DNA of 64,000 bases from Gracilariopsis chorda (GCA_003194525.1 NBIV01000007.1:62001-126000), one strand, 5' to 3'. Shown: positions 17,901 to 27,322, numbered from the stretch's first letter. Made by a program: numbers and translations. Notes: generated by a model not told the origin, from the sequence alone.

Positions 17901-20654
17901 TAATAACAGTCCGCCCCAGCTCTTGGCATTTCTGACGATGGCGATGGCAGATTTGAACAAGAATAACAGTAACTCGTTGTGTAGCTCATCTCCCCCTTCC
18001 CCGTTACTAGGCATCGAAAATATAAACCGCAAGAGCTTGGGTGCGACATTTTCTGGCCCTGTAATGCGAAGAATTGTACAGAGAAGAACGGCGTAGTCCG
18101 GATTTTTCAGCGACTGTTGAAGGGAAGAAAGTTGGCGCTCTATATTTGATTTAGAAGCAGCATCTAAGGCGTCACTTGGAAAGAAGAACGAAGGGAGCGC
18201 CTCGCTTACCATATCTCGCTTAGATGGTGCGCTCCTGTGACTCAAAAGAGACTCTCCAGCGTTGAAGTCCTGCCAGGCGTCCCACGCCAGATCTAACCGC
18301 TCACTGCTGATGTATGGCCGTGAGATTTTCGATTCCGTAGACAAGGACTGTACGAAATATGAAGAGACAGAGGCCATCAGTTGAAGGTAGGGCGTCCAGT
18401 AACGAGTCGGAGAACGTTTCAGAGCCTTTTGGATGAAAGAGGAAGCTGCTAGAAGATGCCCTTCTTGCTGCACTTCATGGCGCGTGAGTTCGGATTTCCA
18501 CCACTTTAATTCAAACGGAGCAAGTTCGGAAACGATAGTGAATAGCGATTCATACTTCTCTCTTGCAGTACCCAAAACGGTGGAACATGACAGCAATAAA
18601 CTAAAGATCTGAAGCAAAACAACCTCAAGTGGCTTGTTGAGATGCTTTCTAGGTGGCGCCTTGTCTTTGACCTTCATCTTCCGCATTCTTATAAGCGATG
18701 TAACGGACAGCAGAGAGATAGTCGCCGCTTCGCCAGACCCCGAAGATAGTTCGCTTAACTGATCAAATAGTCCGTATGGATTGGCAAGGGCGACAGAAAC
18801 CATTCGCTCAAGGCAAGCAGCACAGACATCTGCTTCTGTTCCCAAGCTTGAGAGAACAAACAAATATACGTCCACTTCAGACTCAGTACTGGGGGGAAAC
18901 AAAAAGGAACTTCTAAGTAGGTCCGCGCAAAGTTCCCAGAGTCTCGATGAAACGTAAATGTCTCTCGATTGGACCGCTTGAGACACCAACTTGGAGAAAA
19001 TCTTCTGATTGAAAGCCATATGAACCATCTCCCTCGGAGCTACACTTAAGGCGGCTCTTATTGCACTTTCCGCTTCCAACATATTGTTTCCACTCGCGTT
19101 AATTGCTGTTTCTATCAGCACCGTCTTTCGTTTCTCCATGGATTGTGCGAAAACAAGTTGGTATTGCGCGAGAAGACTTTGCACGAGACCATCTCCCTTG
19201 CTTTCTTTGCGTAGTGATTGTTTCAGAACTGTGATTGAGGGCAGGTACAGCTCAGGATGTGCCATGGCGTCAGAATGTTTTCGAACGAGACGACAGCAGG
19301 ACAGAGTGAAAATAACACCGTAGTGACGAACCATTGGAGATGTGTGTCCCAAACACTTCTCTAAGAAGCCATGTTCGACAAACGCCTTCAAGGGATACTT
19401 GACCCTTACCAAACAAAAGGAGATAATAGAGCAATATGCAAGCCATTTTGTAGAGAGCTGTGGAGATGATCGAAGAAACGGGCCCATATTCAGAATCAAG
19501 GCAGACAAGCGAGGCTGTTGTCCAACAACCTTCATGGTAAGCAAAACAGCTTCCGAGTTCCCATGAACTAAATCGGTGGCTAGCAGCGCATTCGCTACCT
19601 GCTTCAAAAGATAGCCATCCGCTTCTTGCGCAACTAGTGTGAACAGGACTCTAGCAACTTCTCGAAGTCCTTTTTGTTCATCCTGCACCTGTATCGGTGA
19701 TACAAACAATGGGGGCAAAGCTGTAGATGCTATTCTAGCCAACATAGTACACAGAGGGGCGGCAAATGTCTTGCTGCGAGCATGCCCTTCCAAGCCAAGA
19801 AAAAGGTGCTTCCGAAGAGCCCTGATGAAGTCGATTGCCGCTCTGAGCTCACGTCGCTGTACATACGACGGTAATGGGGTGAACTGCAATGTTGGATAAT
19901 CGTTTGAAGAATGAGGTTCAGTATCCTGTCCAACATTTTGGGCCGTGTTTGCTTCATTCACGGTTCGAGTTGTAATAGTGCTGAGGCAGGTAATAAGAAG
20001 CGGTCGTGCATTTGATGACAAAAACAGATGTACGTCTTGTTTAGAACAGGTTAAAACAGAAATCACAAGATCTAGAAAGGGTGCTCTGCAGAGGTTATTG
20101 TGAGGGGAACAAAGGATAGAGACTAGTTGGTTGGATGTGAAGTCGAAGTTATGCACAATCTCCTTCGCTAACAAGGAGTGACACTTTGCCACCAATTGCA
20201 AAAGCTGGAGTGCTTTCCTTGCGCAAGATCGCCTGTCTTTGACGAGTACATTGGTGATGAGGTGAGCCTTAGAACGGGGTACTTCACGCACAACTGATCT
20301 GGCGCTATCAAGTGCAGATACTGGGTTGTCTGATTGTAAGGAGTAGCGGGTTATTTCTATGAGACAGTCAAGTGCAACGGAAGCGATGGAGCGGTCGATT
20401 GCGACTGTTCGGAGAGCGTTGAAGAGCTCTGGCGCGCCAGTGCTGTAGCTGACATAGGCGGCGATGACGTCCGGTGGATGTTTCGATTTGGTGTGGGTTA
20501 GGAATGTGCTGAGGGCCGTCGAAGCGGCGGTAAGAGACGTGGTGTCTTTGAGGGCGGCTTCTGTGGATAAGCGCCCATGTCCAAACGCTGTGCGAAGTAT
20601 CTCGCAGAAATCAGCAGCATCGAAGGTGCTTTTTTGAGGATCGACGAATGACAT
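14838..20654 (-). CDS. URB1: URB1/Npa1-like ribosome biogenesis protein
   Basis: A 1938-residue nucleolar protein without introns. URB1 (Npa1) belongs to an early pre-60S complex that assists folding and modification of 25S/28S rRNA. Two family regions can be read. The N-terminal third contains NMGPFLRSSPQLSTKWLAYC, the conserved segment of the Npa1 N-terminal domain. The region around residues 1400-1650 reads YDPRFVLKLFLHGCGEAL, GLLGLVITGLASHVDDLRTLAYA and LLLEVLRNSITEPLKRCLPL, then FLLRNPSIDISDCIGLYHLF and RSLALEVLEKG, matching the URB1 C-terminal domain order. The rest is helical-repeat-like. Length is close to yeast Urb1 (about 1760) and the longer animal forms. The start Met at 20654 is followed by an ordinary soluble N-terminus. 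The last 38 codons overlap the LSm10-like gene's third exon. Confidence 0.85.
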   Translation of the reverse strand: MSFVDPQKSTFDAADFCEILRTAFGHGRLSTEAALKDTTSLTAASTALSTFLTHTKSKHPPDVIAAYVSYSTGAPELFNALRTVAIDRSIASVALDCLIEITRYSLQSDNPVSALDSARSVVREVPRSKAHLITNVLVKDRRSCARKALQLLQLVAKCHSLLAKEIVHNFDFTSNQLVSILCSPHNNLCRAPFLDLVISVLTCSKQDVHLFLSSNARPLLITCLSTITTRTVNEANTAQNVGQDTEPHSSNDYPTLQFTPLPSYVQRRELRAAIDFIRALRKHLFLGLEGHARSKTFAAPLCTMLARIASTALPPLFVSPIQVQDEQKGLREVARVLFTLVAQEADGYLLKQVANALLATDLVHGNSEAVLLTMKVVGQQPRLSALILNMGPFLRSSPQLSTKWLAYCSIISFCLVRVKYPLKAFVEHGFLEKCLGHTSPMVRHYGVIFTLSCCRLVRKHSDAMAHPELYLPSITVLKQSLRKESKGDGLVQSLLAQYQLVFAQSMEKRKTVLIETAINASGNNMLEAESAIRAALSVAPREMVHMAFNQKIFSKLVSQAVQSRDIYVSSRLWELCADLLRSSFLFPPSTESEVDVYLFVLSSLGTEADVCAACLERMVSVALANPYGLFDQLSELSSGSGEAATISLLSVTSLIRMRKMKVKDKAPPRKHLNKPLEVVLLQIFSLLLSCSTVLGTAREKYESLFTIVSELAPFELKWWKSELTRHEVQQEGHLLAASSFIQKALKRSPTRYWTPYLQLMASVSSYFVQSLSTESKISRPYISSERLDLAWDAWQDFNAGESLLSHRSAPSKRDMVSEALPSFFFPSDALDAASKSNIERQLSSLQQSLKNPDYAVLLCTILRITGPENVAPKLLRFIFSMPSNGEGGDELHNELLLFLFKSAIAIVRNAKSWGGLLLPEVALPCLTMLSECNEDALSLQKAEFAVAILYNLTRHRCLSVAVSTKNLLYNRTYLNSQNLCYISIHAMTELVYMLPWFPGFRKRLLEDIASWSSRSGRQFPISILIGVHGLLSIKERHITGIPFDSKWKESMLNIAEGLATSTYLSKNGHHDSNLPLIESSIRHFGYHVIMELSAAKDLVLLMKKLCGAFSKSLWMVWENSLHKDELFDSESLFPNESLLLLFETIVKWVLIASPEVIDISFLKVFVQTILLIRSRKNLPLARVSDASELEQQLRIISKRFLVLVNHYHDFIAQSVSSDRSEREDGAVELCDLLCRCVSEILHMDFLLDEVAKDVLILVCQKEKRFEEYINLGLIASLGGSNETCELKDDSSANHVSDAAILLNVALKHLKKGSVGDEIGECLSHIERVFSKPSVYKASVSQTDRAIQDLLDNVSEVYRMHPRLQPSLDVRLGYLQQKASEVIPLFETRSLEEACDIILRPNTAEAPSCNSTNGTYDPRFVLKLFLHGCGEALEKHTHPVLDIGQITHDGLLGLVITGLASHVDDLRTLAYACIELFCKVVGPVHLRTTSISSVLYKDRKQLRLLLEVLRNSITEPLKRCLPLFVVWFRIALRVALQPRHPSNKIVTTFLLRNPSIDISDCIGLYHLFNCNATSEELVPTRSLALEVLEKGVHSRKDMTVVRKRRMINTCFMLASRKSLFNSLLRLKTLSTLKVLLERDFELDISRELVSVYGFLPWLLENSSSGEETERSLVLKLDLLQKLTKALHSHPDFTKRVSLVSTTLKKLGDIALGQWKTLPNVITRSLLNCATQLYTAVPDVRGSLHFSFSQLVDAGGLRSQDVGGMERLISDISKCIVRQKYAAVSLDVCKMLLEQTLLLTPDVPDLEHAYRHTEVLIFHSFIAECILNYRKAGQRSHYDSRLLELLAQVVCTQPTIWIMLAGYAAMGSRVHEGHMLYNYSRLLPSALPAVMSSYTEEKYAGVVKNEEMLRRLAACLIVYASQLRHKEARSVESKSEPLLG

Positions 20655-21498
20655 CTTTCGATTGAGAGCTCTTCTTCGTTGGCCTTGACAGGCACATGAA
20701 TCAGATTTGGATGTGTGTGTGCATTACTTCGCAGAGGTACTTCTGAGGGAACGGCGAAGTTATCCTTGAGGCGCCGTCGGTAGCTGGTGCTCTGTGGAAA
20801 CGACGGCTCATAGCCGCTAAGCTTTAGACACGATGAGGGGGCCTGGTGAGGAAGGGTGCAGTCTTTTGTGCGCCGACGTGCATCGGGATCAAAGTGGAGG
20901 AGATGAGTTGCCATTGGTCCAAGTGTGCCAACATCACTCCACGCTCTCACACTGAATATTCGATACTTTTTTTGACATCAGCAACGGACATCAGGACGTC
21001 CGTTTGCTGGTTTGTAGTACAAACTCCGTACGGCCAAGAACGGCAAATATCAGCACACCGAAGCCTCTGCTGACAGCTTCAACGTTTACGGGTAAACCGT
21101 TTACCCTTGGGTAACGCACAGCAGTTCAACCTTTGAAGCTGAACTGCAACGTTTGAACGAAAACAGCAGGCCTGGAAGTAGGATACGCAGCATGGCATCA
21201 CGATACAGCCTGCAAGGCTAGAACCGTCGAGTATGGGCGATACCATCAGTACCAAACAGATCAATGATCATTGTATATCGTTTCTCGTTACCACCTCTTG
21301 ACTCAAATACCTGTCCAATGCACTACGAGGTAGCGCACCCACAGCCGTTGCGTTGATGAGAAGAGTGATATTGTTAGACAGTTTAACAAGACGCGCGTGT
21401 CTCAGCGATCATAATCTTTTGAACAGTTTGAATTCGGAATAAGGATTAGTCGTAAGCGAACATAGTTTTGATTTTCGGACTGGCGCCGTCCAGGTGAG
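20655..21498. other. URB1 upstream region with palindromes
   Basis: Promoter side of URB1. A minus-strand frame reads open from 20950 into the URB1 start in a different frame; it may be a leader ORF or chance. GTTTAC-GG-GTAAAC (21084-21097) and TTACCC-TT-GGGTAA (21101-21114) are adjacent perfect inverted repeats. GCAGTTCA...TGAACTGC (about 21120-21147) is another. Confidence 0.4.
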
Positions 21499-21508
21499 GG
21501 ATATATAA
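21499..21508 (+). promoter_or_regulatory. TATA box of the gene at 21616
   Basis: GGATATATAAGG lies about 50 bases before the first Met codons of the downstream frame, the best TATA element in this gene-poor stretch. Confidence 0.45.
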
Positions 21509-21615
21509 GGTCTTGTCACCAACTTCGCCTAGCGGCAAGAGTGCAACTATGATTTATGAACACCCCAACCACTGGTCCGTCCAAGGACGATTGTTTGTCA
21601 ACTCAAAGTCACGGT

Positions 21616-22002
21616 ATGCACAGGTTGCTGGCTTTGTTATTGATGTCTATTATGGGTCCGACGGTAGCCGTAGCTGATGTCCCATGTCGACTTCTGACCT
21701 CCCTCTACGGGCCAATCGCTGCCTCGAAGGCTAAGTTTAGACGACAAACCCAACTGCTGAGCCGTATGGCTTTCCTCCGATGCGCTACAGCGAGTAGTGG
21801 AGAAATGTGCCAAGTGGGGGGTTGGAATTCCTGCGGGGAGAGACCTTTTTCGATAAGAGCTCCTACCACGCTTTTAGAATTAGTGGCGTGTGCCGACAAA
21901 CATACATACATGCATGCATGTTACAGCGACGAGCAAGGACTTCGCGCAGTGTGCCAGCGGAGCCTTTTGCGTATGCTACATGATCTCGCATTGCAAGTCT
22001 AG
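21616..22002 (+). CDS. candidate small secreted cysteine-containing protein
   Basis: A 128-residue frame beginning MHRLLALLLMSIMGPTVAVA, a good signal peptide, followed by DVPC and about nine further residues or blocks with Cys (LRCATASSGEMCQVGGWNSC; VACADKHTYMHACYSDEQ; AVCQRS). The frame is open 20 codons further upstream to 21556. A TATA box lies at about 21500. The same stretch also carries a different short Met-started frame at 21548 and a possible donor (GTATGC) near 21614, so the gene could be spliced instead. A plausible frame at 22047-22355 might be a further exon. No homologue recognised. Confidence 0.4.
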   Translation: MHRLLALLLMSIMGPTVAVADVPCRLLTSLYGPIAASKAKFRRQTQLLSRMAFLRCATASSGEMCQVGGWNSCGERPFSIRAPTTLLELVACADKHTYMHACYSDEQGLRAVCQRSLLRMLHDLALQV

Positions 22003-24607
22003 CCCCAACGCAGAGTGGTGCGCCATCACAAGTGATCAAGGTTCTGGCAGACATTCAAAAGAACGACGACAAGTTGGATACGTTCTCTTGGCTCAGAACA
22101 ATTATCTTAGGGCAAAGGGTGAACCTTAACAGTTCATCTCGCAGTTTTCGGTACTGCAAGGCAAGGACATTGGATGAGAAGGGGCGAGCGGCGATACATT
22201 ACACGATAGAGAAAAGCTGCATGGGAGAGGGGGAGCGCCAGCGGCCACACCTCTATGTGGGTTGTCAAACGAAAGCTGTGGAAGTCGGTCCAATACAGGG
22301 AGTGAGGAAGTACAAGGACCACACACAAGAAGTGACGCGCTTTCCTAGAACATGATGTGGTGGTGTCGACGAGCACATCTGTGGTGACGTGGGAGCTTCA
22401 GGGGGGGAGTAGAATGCCACGTATCTTGCAACTTATCTATGTGGGAAGAGCATAATTTAGCTGCTAGTGAGGCGCTTCGGCTTCGCGGTGTTCGCGTATG
22501 CTATGAACGCATGGTGTTGCAAAGGTTTACAAGGGTCAGCTGTCCAACTCAGTAGCAGCAGTTCTGTAGTACAGAATCTGTACACGTAGTTCGTAGATAG
22601 ACTCGAGGTACAAGTTTTGTACACATGGAGCTGGGAAACGACAGTTTGCGGTCCCTTACCAGGCGTACACCGAAACAAAAGACGTAGGAAGCTCTTCAGC
22701 TTGAGGATATCAGAAGCGGGCGCGTCAAATGTGGATTGAGTGACACTTGGCGTTGGTGCATGTGTGACTGAGGGGGCTGCACGTGGATCAAAGTGACGAT
22801 TCGATAAGGTGGTCCCATACCTTCGTTTACCCTAACTGGAGCAGGGCTGGTTGTTTGTTTCGTGATTTAACCACCGACGCTCCAAAAGCTGTGACAGATG
22901 TCTGTTTGATTCTTTCCGAAATGTTGAACTGATAACTCAATTGCATTATGGCAAAGCCAGCTGCTGCGTTTGAAGAGCGCCCTCTTCAGACATGATCAAG
23001 TGCAGATCGAAGCTCGCATCGTGAGCTTATTCGAGACCAAGCCTAAAGTTGCAAACAAGGGGTTGTGATTATTGTGTACAGAATGAATGGCTTATTGTTA
23101 TACCAGATACGCTCAGGACAGCGCAACTGGCGCTGCTGTGCCGCTATGGGCGCAGCGAATCGATGTGCGAAGGGTAAAGTATTCGCAGGAGAGGCGTTGG
23201 GTCACGTCGTCGACGACAGTGGAGTAGTTATCTGGAGGAGGGGCGCTTAGTGTCCGGAGATTGCTGTAACCCGGAAGGCTCACCTGCGCGTTACGCAGAT
23301 AACCGTTTTGGCAGCGGTGGTGGCCACAACAGAGAAATGGAGCTGCGTTCTGTCCTGTGATGATCTGTAGATACAGTACTTGTACACGCCTACACGATCT
23401 CGACGGCTCCAGCCGTGGCAAGAACGACGTTACAACAACGCACAGTTCGCAAGAACTTTAGTTTACAGCTCTTTTTACGTACAAACTACCGTTCGGTACA
23501 CATGTGTAGCACCCACAGCGGGGCAAGACAAGCAGTAATGGCGCGGCGGGCGCTTCTGCCAGCTAAATCTGAGACTTGTGCTACGTTTCTGTTGCGCCCT
23601 CTCACACCTGTGACCAATTCACGATACCTTGCAGCCCTATGTTGATCTTCCAACCAAGAAAGTTGCGAGACAAACAAACGCACGTCTTCCGTGAAGATAT
23701 CATTTCGCCCTAACGCATGCACCGTAAGTTACTGTACTAGGGTTGAGCCTTCTACCCTTCGTATCTTCTACGTGCACAGCTCGATATCCACTTAAACGCA
23801 CAGGCAACTGCGGGAATCTTTCGCAGTCACCACGGGTGCGCAAGAAATTGTGCATGGAGGTGCGGACTTGAGCCCCTCCTGGAACGCGCCACGTAAGGGC
23901 CTCGAAGCGCTTCCATAGTGTAACGCGTGGTTGCGTGCTCTCGTAGGCTGCACGAAGCACCTTGGTACGCCAAACAGACGCTACTTTTTCATGCACCAGT
24001 ACCGTTGGTACAAGCAGCCTTCGGTCAGCGCCATCGTATGTGCATTCATCTGCCCCGCCGAGAGACGGTGCATACAATGACGCAACCGCTGTACATGTCA
24101 AGGCAGCATGCATATTTAGCTTTGTTTGGTACGCACCACAATTCGCCACCATACGCGCCCGCTTTCGACATGCGCCCCCCACCACCATCAGAAACAAGAA
24201 TTTCCCCTAAGAAACGATCACGTCCCCCTCCTCCAAAATGTACCTTCGTAGCCTTCTACCGTTGCACACAGGTGTCAAAAAAAGTGTTTAGAGCGTTAGC
24301 GAGCATGGCCTGTCGAACACTAGTCATATCTGAAGTTTTACATCGACAGTCCAATCGTAGTAGAGAGTGTAAATAAGTATGATCTTCAGCTGCTGTGCAG
24401 AGTAAACAATAAGAAGGAGTAGCCTAGCTAGTAGATAACGTATGTCAGTCACAGGAGTTGGAAGAAAAAGGCCCGTACACCCCAAACGGATGTAAGAAGC
24501 GAAGCCTTCGAAAGCAAGACCTCACCAGTCTCAAAGGAAACAAAAAAAAACAAGTTTGCCAAGCTTAATGGTTCAAAACGAAAACAAAACTCGCCCAACC
24601 CCAAGAG
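22003..24607. other. gene-poor region rich in GTAC-centred palindromes
   Basis: 2.6 kb without a convincing gene on either strand. Frames of 150-165 codons near 23700-24376 overlap on both strands, have no domains and look like chance. A perfect donor GTAAGT at 23726 follows a Met codon, but the exon it would join is very short. The region repeatedly shows GTACAnnnnTGTAC-like inverted motifs (about 22570, 22610, 23376, 23480, 23998). It may hold noncoding RNA or regulatory DNA. Confidence 0.4.
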
Positions 24608-26158
24608 TCATACAGCAGGCGACGTAACGGCAGGTGTGTATCTGCGCCGCACAAAGACAACCGCTGCGATGATAAATATAACCAACGCAACAGCTCCGAC
24701 GGTACCTCCAGCAATGGCGCCCACATTGGTCGTGCTGTCCTTTGCACCTTGCGTAGCTGACAGGTCGGCGCCTGGAGGGGAGCTGAAGCCCTGCGGTTCT
24801 CTGCTGGGTGTCATTTCAATGTCATCATCATCGCCATTTGCTGTGGTAGCAGTCGAAGGCGGTGTAGCGTCCGGTTGACCCACAGGCTGGTTAACAGTAG
24901 TGGGCGGGCCATCAGCTGCTGGCGTGGGTGGCCCCGTCGCTACGGCGCTTGGTTGAGGCACCACTGGTGGATCTGCAGCAGGGGTTGACACGGGCGATGG
25001 ATCGGGCGCACTTGTTGTTGTTGGGGCCGGTGGCGAGTGCGGAAACGTGGCAGAGGAAGTTGGTTGTTCCTCCATGGTGGCGGAAACGGGAGTTGCAGCA
25101 GGTGTAGGGTCCGGGATGAGTGGCGGAGTAGAAGGGTTTGTTTGCGGCGTTTGTACGGGTGGCGGTTGTGGCGCTTCAGGTATGTGTTGTGAAGTAGAAG
25201 TTGGCGGGGATGTTGTAGTTGATTGGTCATTTGTCAAGTCAGTAGAAGAGGGAGCAGTTGTGACGGGATGCGAATCAGGTTCGGGAGCAGAGTGCATCAT
25301 AACAGCGGTGCGAGATGAGGTAGTATTGAACTGGGCGCCGACAGAGCGCATCCACGAAATATAGTTGGAAAGTCGGGTATATCCACCAGGAACTCCTGCC
25401 CTCGCGCAACCATATCCAAACGAAACGAGCGCGATTTGAACGAGATCGCGTTGAGAATCGTATACAAAGAGCGGTCCTCCAGAGTCGGCGCTACAACTAT
25501 CACAACCGCCTTCCTGATAGCCCGCACAAATGTGCATGTTTGGTGATATTCCCGACTGCAGAAAGCTGTCAACGTCGCGGTAAGCGTGTTTACAATCTTT
25601 TGTGTCGACTACTGGGACGTCGACTTGACGCAGTTTGGAGTCGTGGGCAGGATTGAAGCCCTCGTCTGTGTAGCCGAAACCGGCGACGCGGGCATATTCA
25701 TTGACGGAGGGAATGTGAGGGCTGTCGTTGATGCGGATGAAACGACAGTGCGAGGGCAGTTGTTTTTCAAACTTGACGAGGGCGATGTCGTTGACGGGAA
25801 GGGCGAAGCCCGGGTGGGAGTAGACGGCCTTGATGGTGACGAGGGTTCCGGAATCGGCTACTGCGCCGGCGACATAGGCTTTTGAAGAGGGTTTGACGAG
25901 ACAGTGGGCGGCGGTGAGGGCCCATTCTGGGGAGATGAGGGTTCCGGCGCAACCCTCGTCGTAGAAGGATATTATATGGGATTGGATGTAGTAGTTGGAG
26001 TATGCGCCACCGACGATACGGGGGGAGGAGTCATGGACGGGAAGGCGGACGGGGCAGGTCTTGGATGCGCGGAGAAGGGTGGGGGGGGAAAGAAGATTGG
26101 GGACGGATGTGGCGAGGGGCAGGAAGGTAAGAAGGAAGGGGAGGAGTGTGATCAACAT
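24608..26158 (-). CDS. membrane-anchored trypsin-like serine protease
   Basis: A 516-residue S1-family protease predicted at the cell surface or secretory pathway. Signal peptide MLITLLPFLLTFLPLATS; a zymogen cleavage site SSPR/IVGG at residues 44-51. The triad is His85 (TAAHC), Asp124 (NDIALVK) and Ser226 (DSCSADSGGP). Asp220, six residues before the serine, is the trypsin specificity residue, so cleavage after Arg/Lys is expected. After the catalytic domain comes a Pro/Thr/Ser-rich stalk of about 190 residues, probably heavily O-glycosylated, then one membrane span (AIAGGTVGAVALVIFIIAAVVF) and a short cytoplasmic tail beginning with three Arg. The frame is open 91 codons upstream, but the Met at 26158 fits the signal peptide and is chosen. 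Short tandem repeats lie upstream. Confidence 0.9.
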   Translation of the reverse strand: MLITLLPFLLTFLPLATSVPNLLSPPTLLRASKTCPVRLPVHDSSPRIVGGAYSNYYIQSHIISFYDEGCAGTLISPEWALTAAHCLVKPSSKAYVAGAVADSGTLVTIKAVYSHPGFALPVNDIALVKFEKQLPSHCRFIRINDSPHIPSVNEYARVAGFGYTDEGFNPAHDSKLRQVDVPVVDTKDCKHAYRDVDSFLQSGISPNMHICAGYQEGGCDSCSADSGGPLFVYDSQRDLVQIALVSFGYGCARAGVPGGYTRLSNYISWMRSVGAQFNTTSSRTAVMMHSAPEPDSHPVTTAPSSTDLTNDQSTTTSPPTSTSQHIPEAPQPPPVQTPQTNPSTPPLIPDPTPAATPVSATMEEQPTSSATFPHSPPAPTTTSAPDPSPVSTPAADPPVVPQPSAVATGPPTPAADGPPTTVNQPVGQPDATPPSTATTANGDDDDIEMTPSREPQGFSSPPGADLSATQGAKDSTTNVGAIAGGTVGAVALVIFIIAAVVFVRRRYTPAVTSPAV

Positions 26159-26366
26159 GTTGAGGAAGTTGGGAGGAAGTTTGACGGGTGTAAACGTGGG
26201 TATGTGGATAGAGGGGGTGAAGGGGGGAAGGGTGACGACGTGGGAGATGGGGGAGGAGGGGGGCGTATTTAAGGCGGACGCGGCGGGTTGGGCGTGGCGC
26301 GAGTGGCTGCGGTGGCTGTAAAGGTTCACAACGCGCGCGCGATGGTGAACGGAACGAAAGGTTTGC

Positions 26367-26394
26367 TGAGTACTGAGTACTGAGTACTGAGTAC
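26367..26394. repeat. TGAGTAC tandem repeat, four units
   Basis: Four exact copies of the 7-base unit TGAGTAC in the spacer between the protease and deaminase genes. Confidence 0.9.
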
Positions 26395-26524
26395 CTGATG
26401 AGTGATGCACCACGAGCAGTGGCGGCTGCACTCGCTGATGCGTCGCCTCTGCGCGTGCGCCACGTGCTGCGCGCCGGTCGGTGTGCGCGTCGTGTCACTG
26501 CCGCCCCTCACGCGCTTCTGTACA

Positions 26525-26538
26525 CTACCCAAGGGTAG
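26525..26538. promoter_or_regulatory. CTACCC-AA-GGGTAG palindrome in a divergent spacer
   Basis: A perfect 14-base inverted repeat between two divergent genes, containing the AAGGGTA core seen in many spacers of this window. Likely a transcription-factor site. Confidence 0.45.
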
Positions 26539-26598
26539 ATACTGTAACATCTCATCTTCTGCCGCTGTTCGCCGCAGCTTCTTCGTCAACCGCCCCAC

Positions 26599-26631
26599 AT
26601 GCATTTATCATGCATTTATCATGCATTTATC
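26599..26631. repeat. ATGCATTTATC tandem repeat, three units
   Basis: Three exact 11-base units at the expected start of the deaminase gene. The unit contains ATG, so the true start codon among the copies is uncertain. Confidence 0.9.
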
Positions 26632-27159
26632 ATGCTTTCCCACCACCCCCTCCCCCCCCGCAATTCTCATCGAACAGCGCCGTAAACTCCCCGATCACAT
26701 CGTCTCCGTCCATGACCAGATGACGGCCGTGCTCCACTTGGCCGCCGCCGTACTAGAGCACCCATCCGGCCGAGTAGTAAGCATCGGCATCAACCGAGTC
26801 CAAGCCTCAAACAACTCATGCGCCCACCGCCAGGTAGTCGCCATCTCTCTAGCACAGGCGCAGTTGAGCTGTTACGATCTAGGTGCCGTCTTGTCAATTG
26901 GCGCCCCTGCGTCATGTGCATGGGCGCCGTGCTGTGCAGCGGCGTCAGAACCCTCGTCATCGCCGGTGAGCGCCATCAACTGGACACTATTACCGGCTTC
27001 GATGAGCGTCCTGTTCACCCCCAGTGGCGCGCCCAGCTTGAGCATCGCGCCATCCGCGTCGTGGACAACGTACTCAGGTCGGAAGCCGTCCAGCTTTTCC
27101 GCGACTTTGCGAACAGCGCCAACTTCGTTTACAACGCCCGTCTCGGACACCAACCTTGA
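26621..27159 (+). pseudogene. nucleoside deaminase (guanine deaminase/tRNA deaminase family), damaged
   Basis: A cytidine-deaminase-fold protein. The first frame reads AVLHLAAAVLEHPSGRVVSIGIN and CAHRQVVAISLAQAQLSCYDLG, as in the family's first half. Another frame continues with RPCVMCMGAVLCSGVRTLVIA (the zinc-binding PCxxC motif) and ends ...ITGFDERPVHPQW, ...VQLFRDFANSANFVYNA, close to guanine deaminase-like endings. Two oddities stand out. The frame jumps near 26895 without credible splice sites. The catalytic His-Ala-Glu is His-Arg-Gln, as if one base were gained and one lost within six positions. Without the Glu the proton shuttle is missing. It is either a pseudogene, a pseudo-deaminase, or good sequence spoiled by assembly indels. 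Confidence 0.6.
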
Positions 27160-27322
27160 TTGCTCAACCATGTCAGGGCAATGCTCCTCCTAAACACCCC
27201 AAACCTGTCAAATACGTACACTCTACAGTACTAAACCCCCACCCCCTACTCAATTTTGTCCCATTCACCGTCCGAACCTCGCAACACCTCCGTCCATCAT
27301 CGCAAACAGCTCCGTCCCACGA

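Noticed and set aside
20655-20950. Minus-strand frame running into the URB1 start
   Set aside because: Different frame from URB1, Arg/Pro-rich without domain, most likely leader sequence.
23700-24376. Overlapping 150-165-codon frames on opposite strands
   Set aside because: No domain, no promoter or splice support, and they overlap each other; GC-moderate spacer can give such frames by chance.
25047-26321. Several plus-strand frames of 100-120 codons opposite the protease gene
   Set aside because: Gly/Glu/Val-rich shadows of the Pro/Thr/Ser-rich protease stalk and GC-rich leader.
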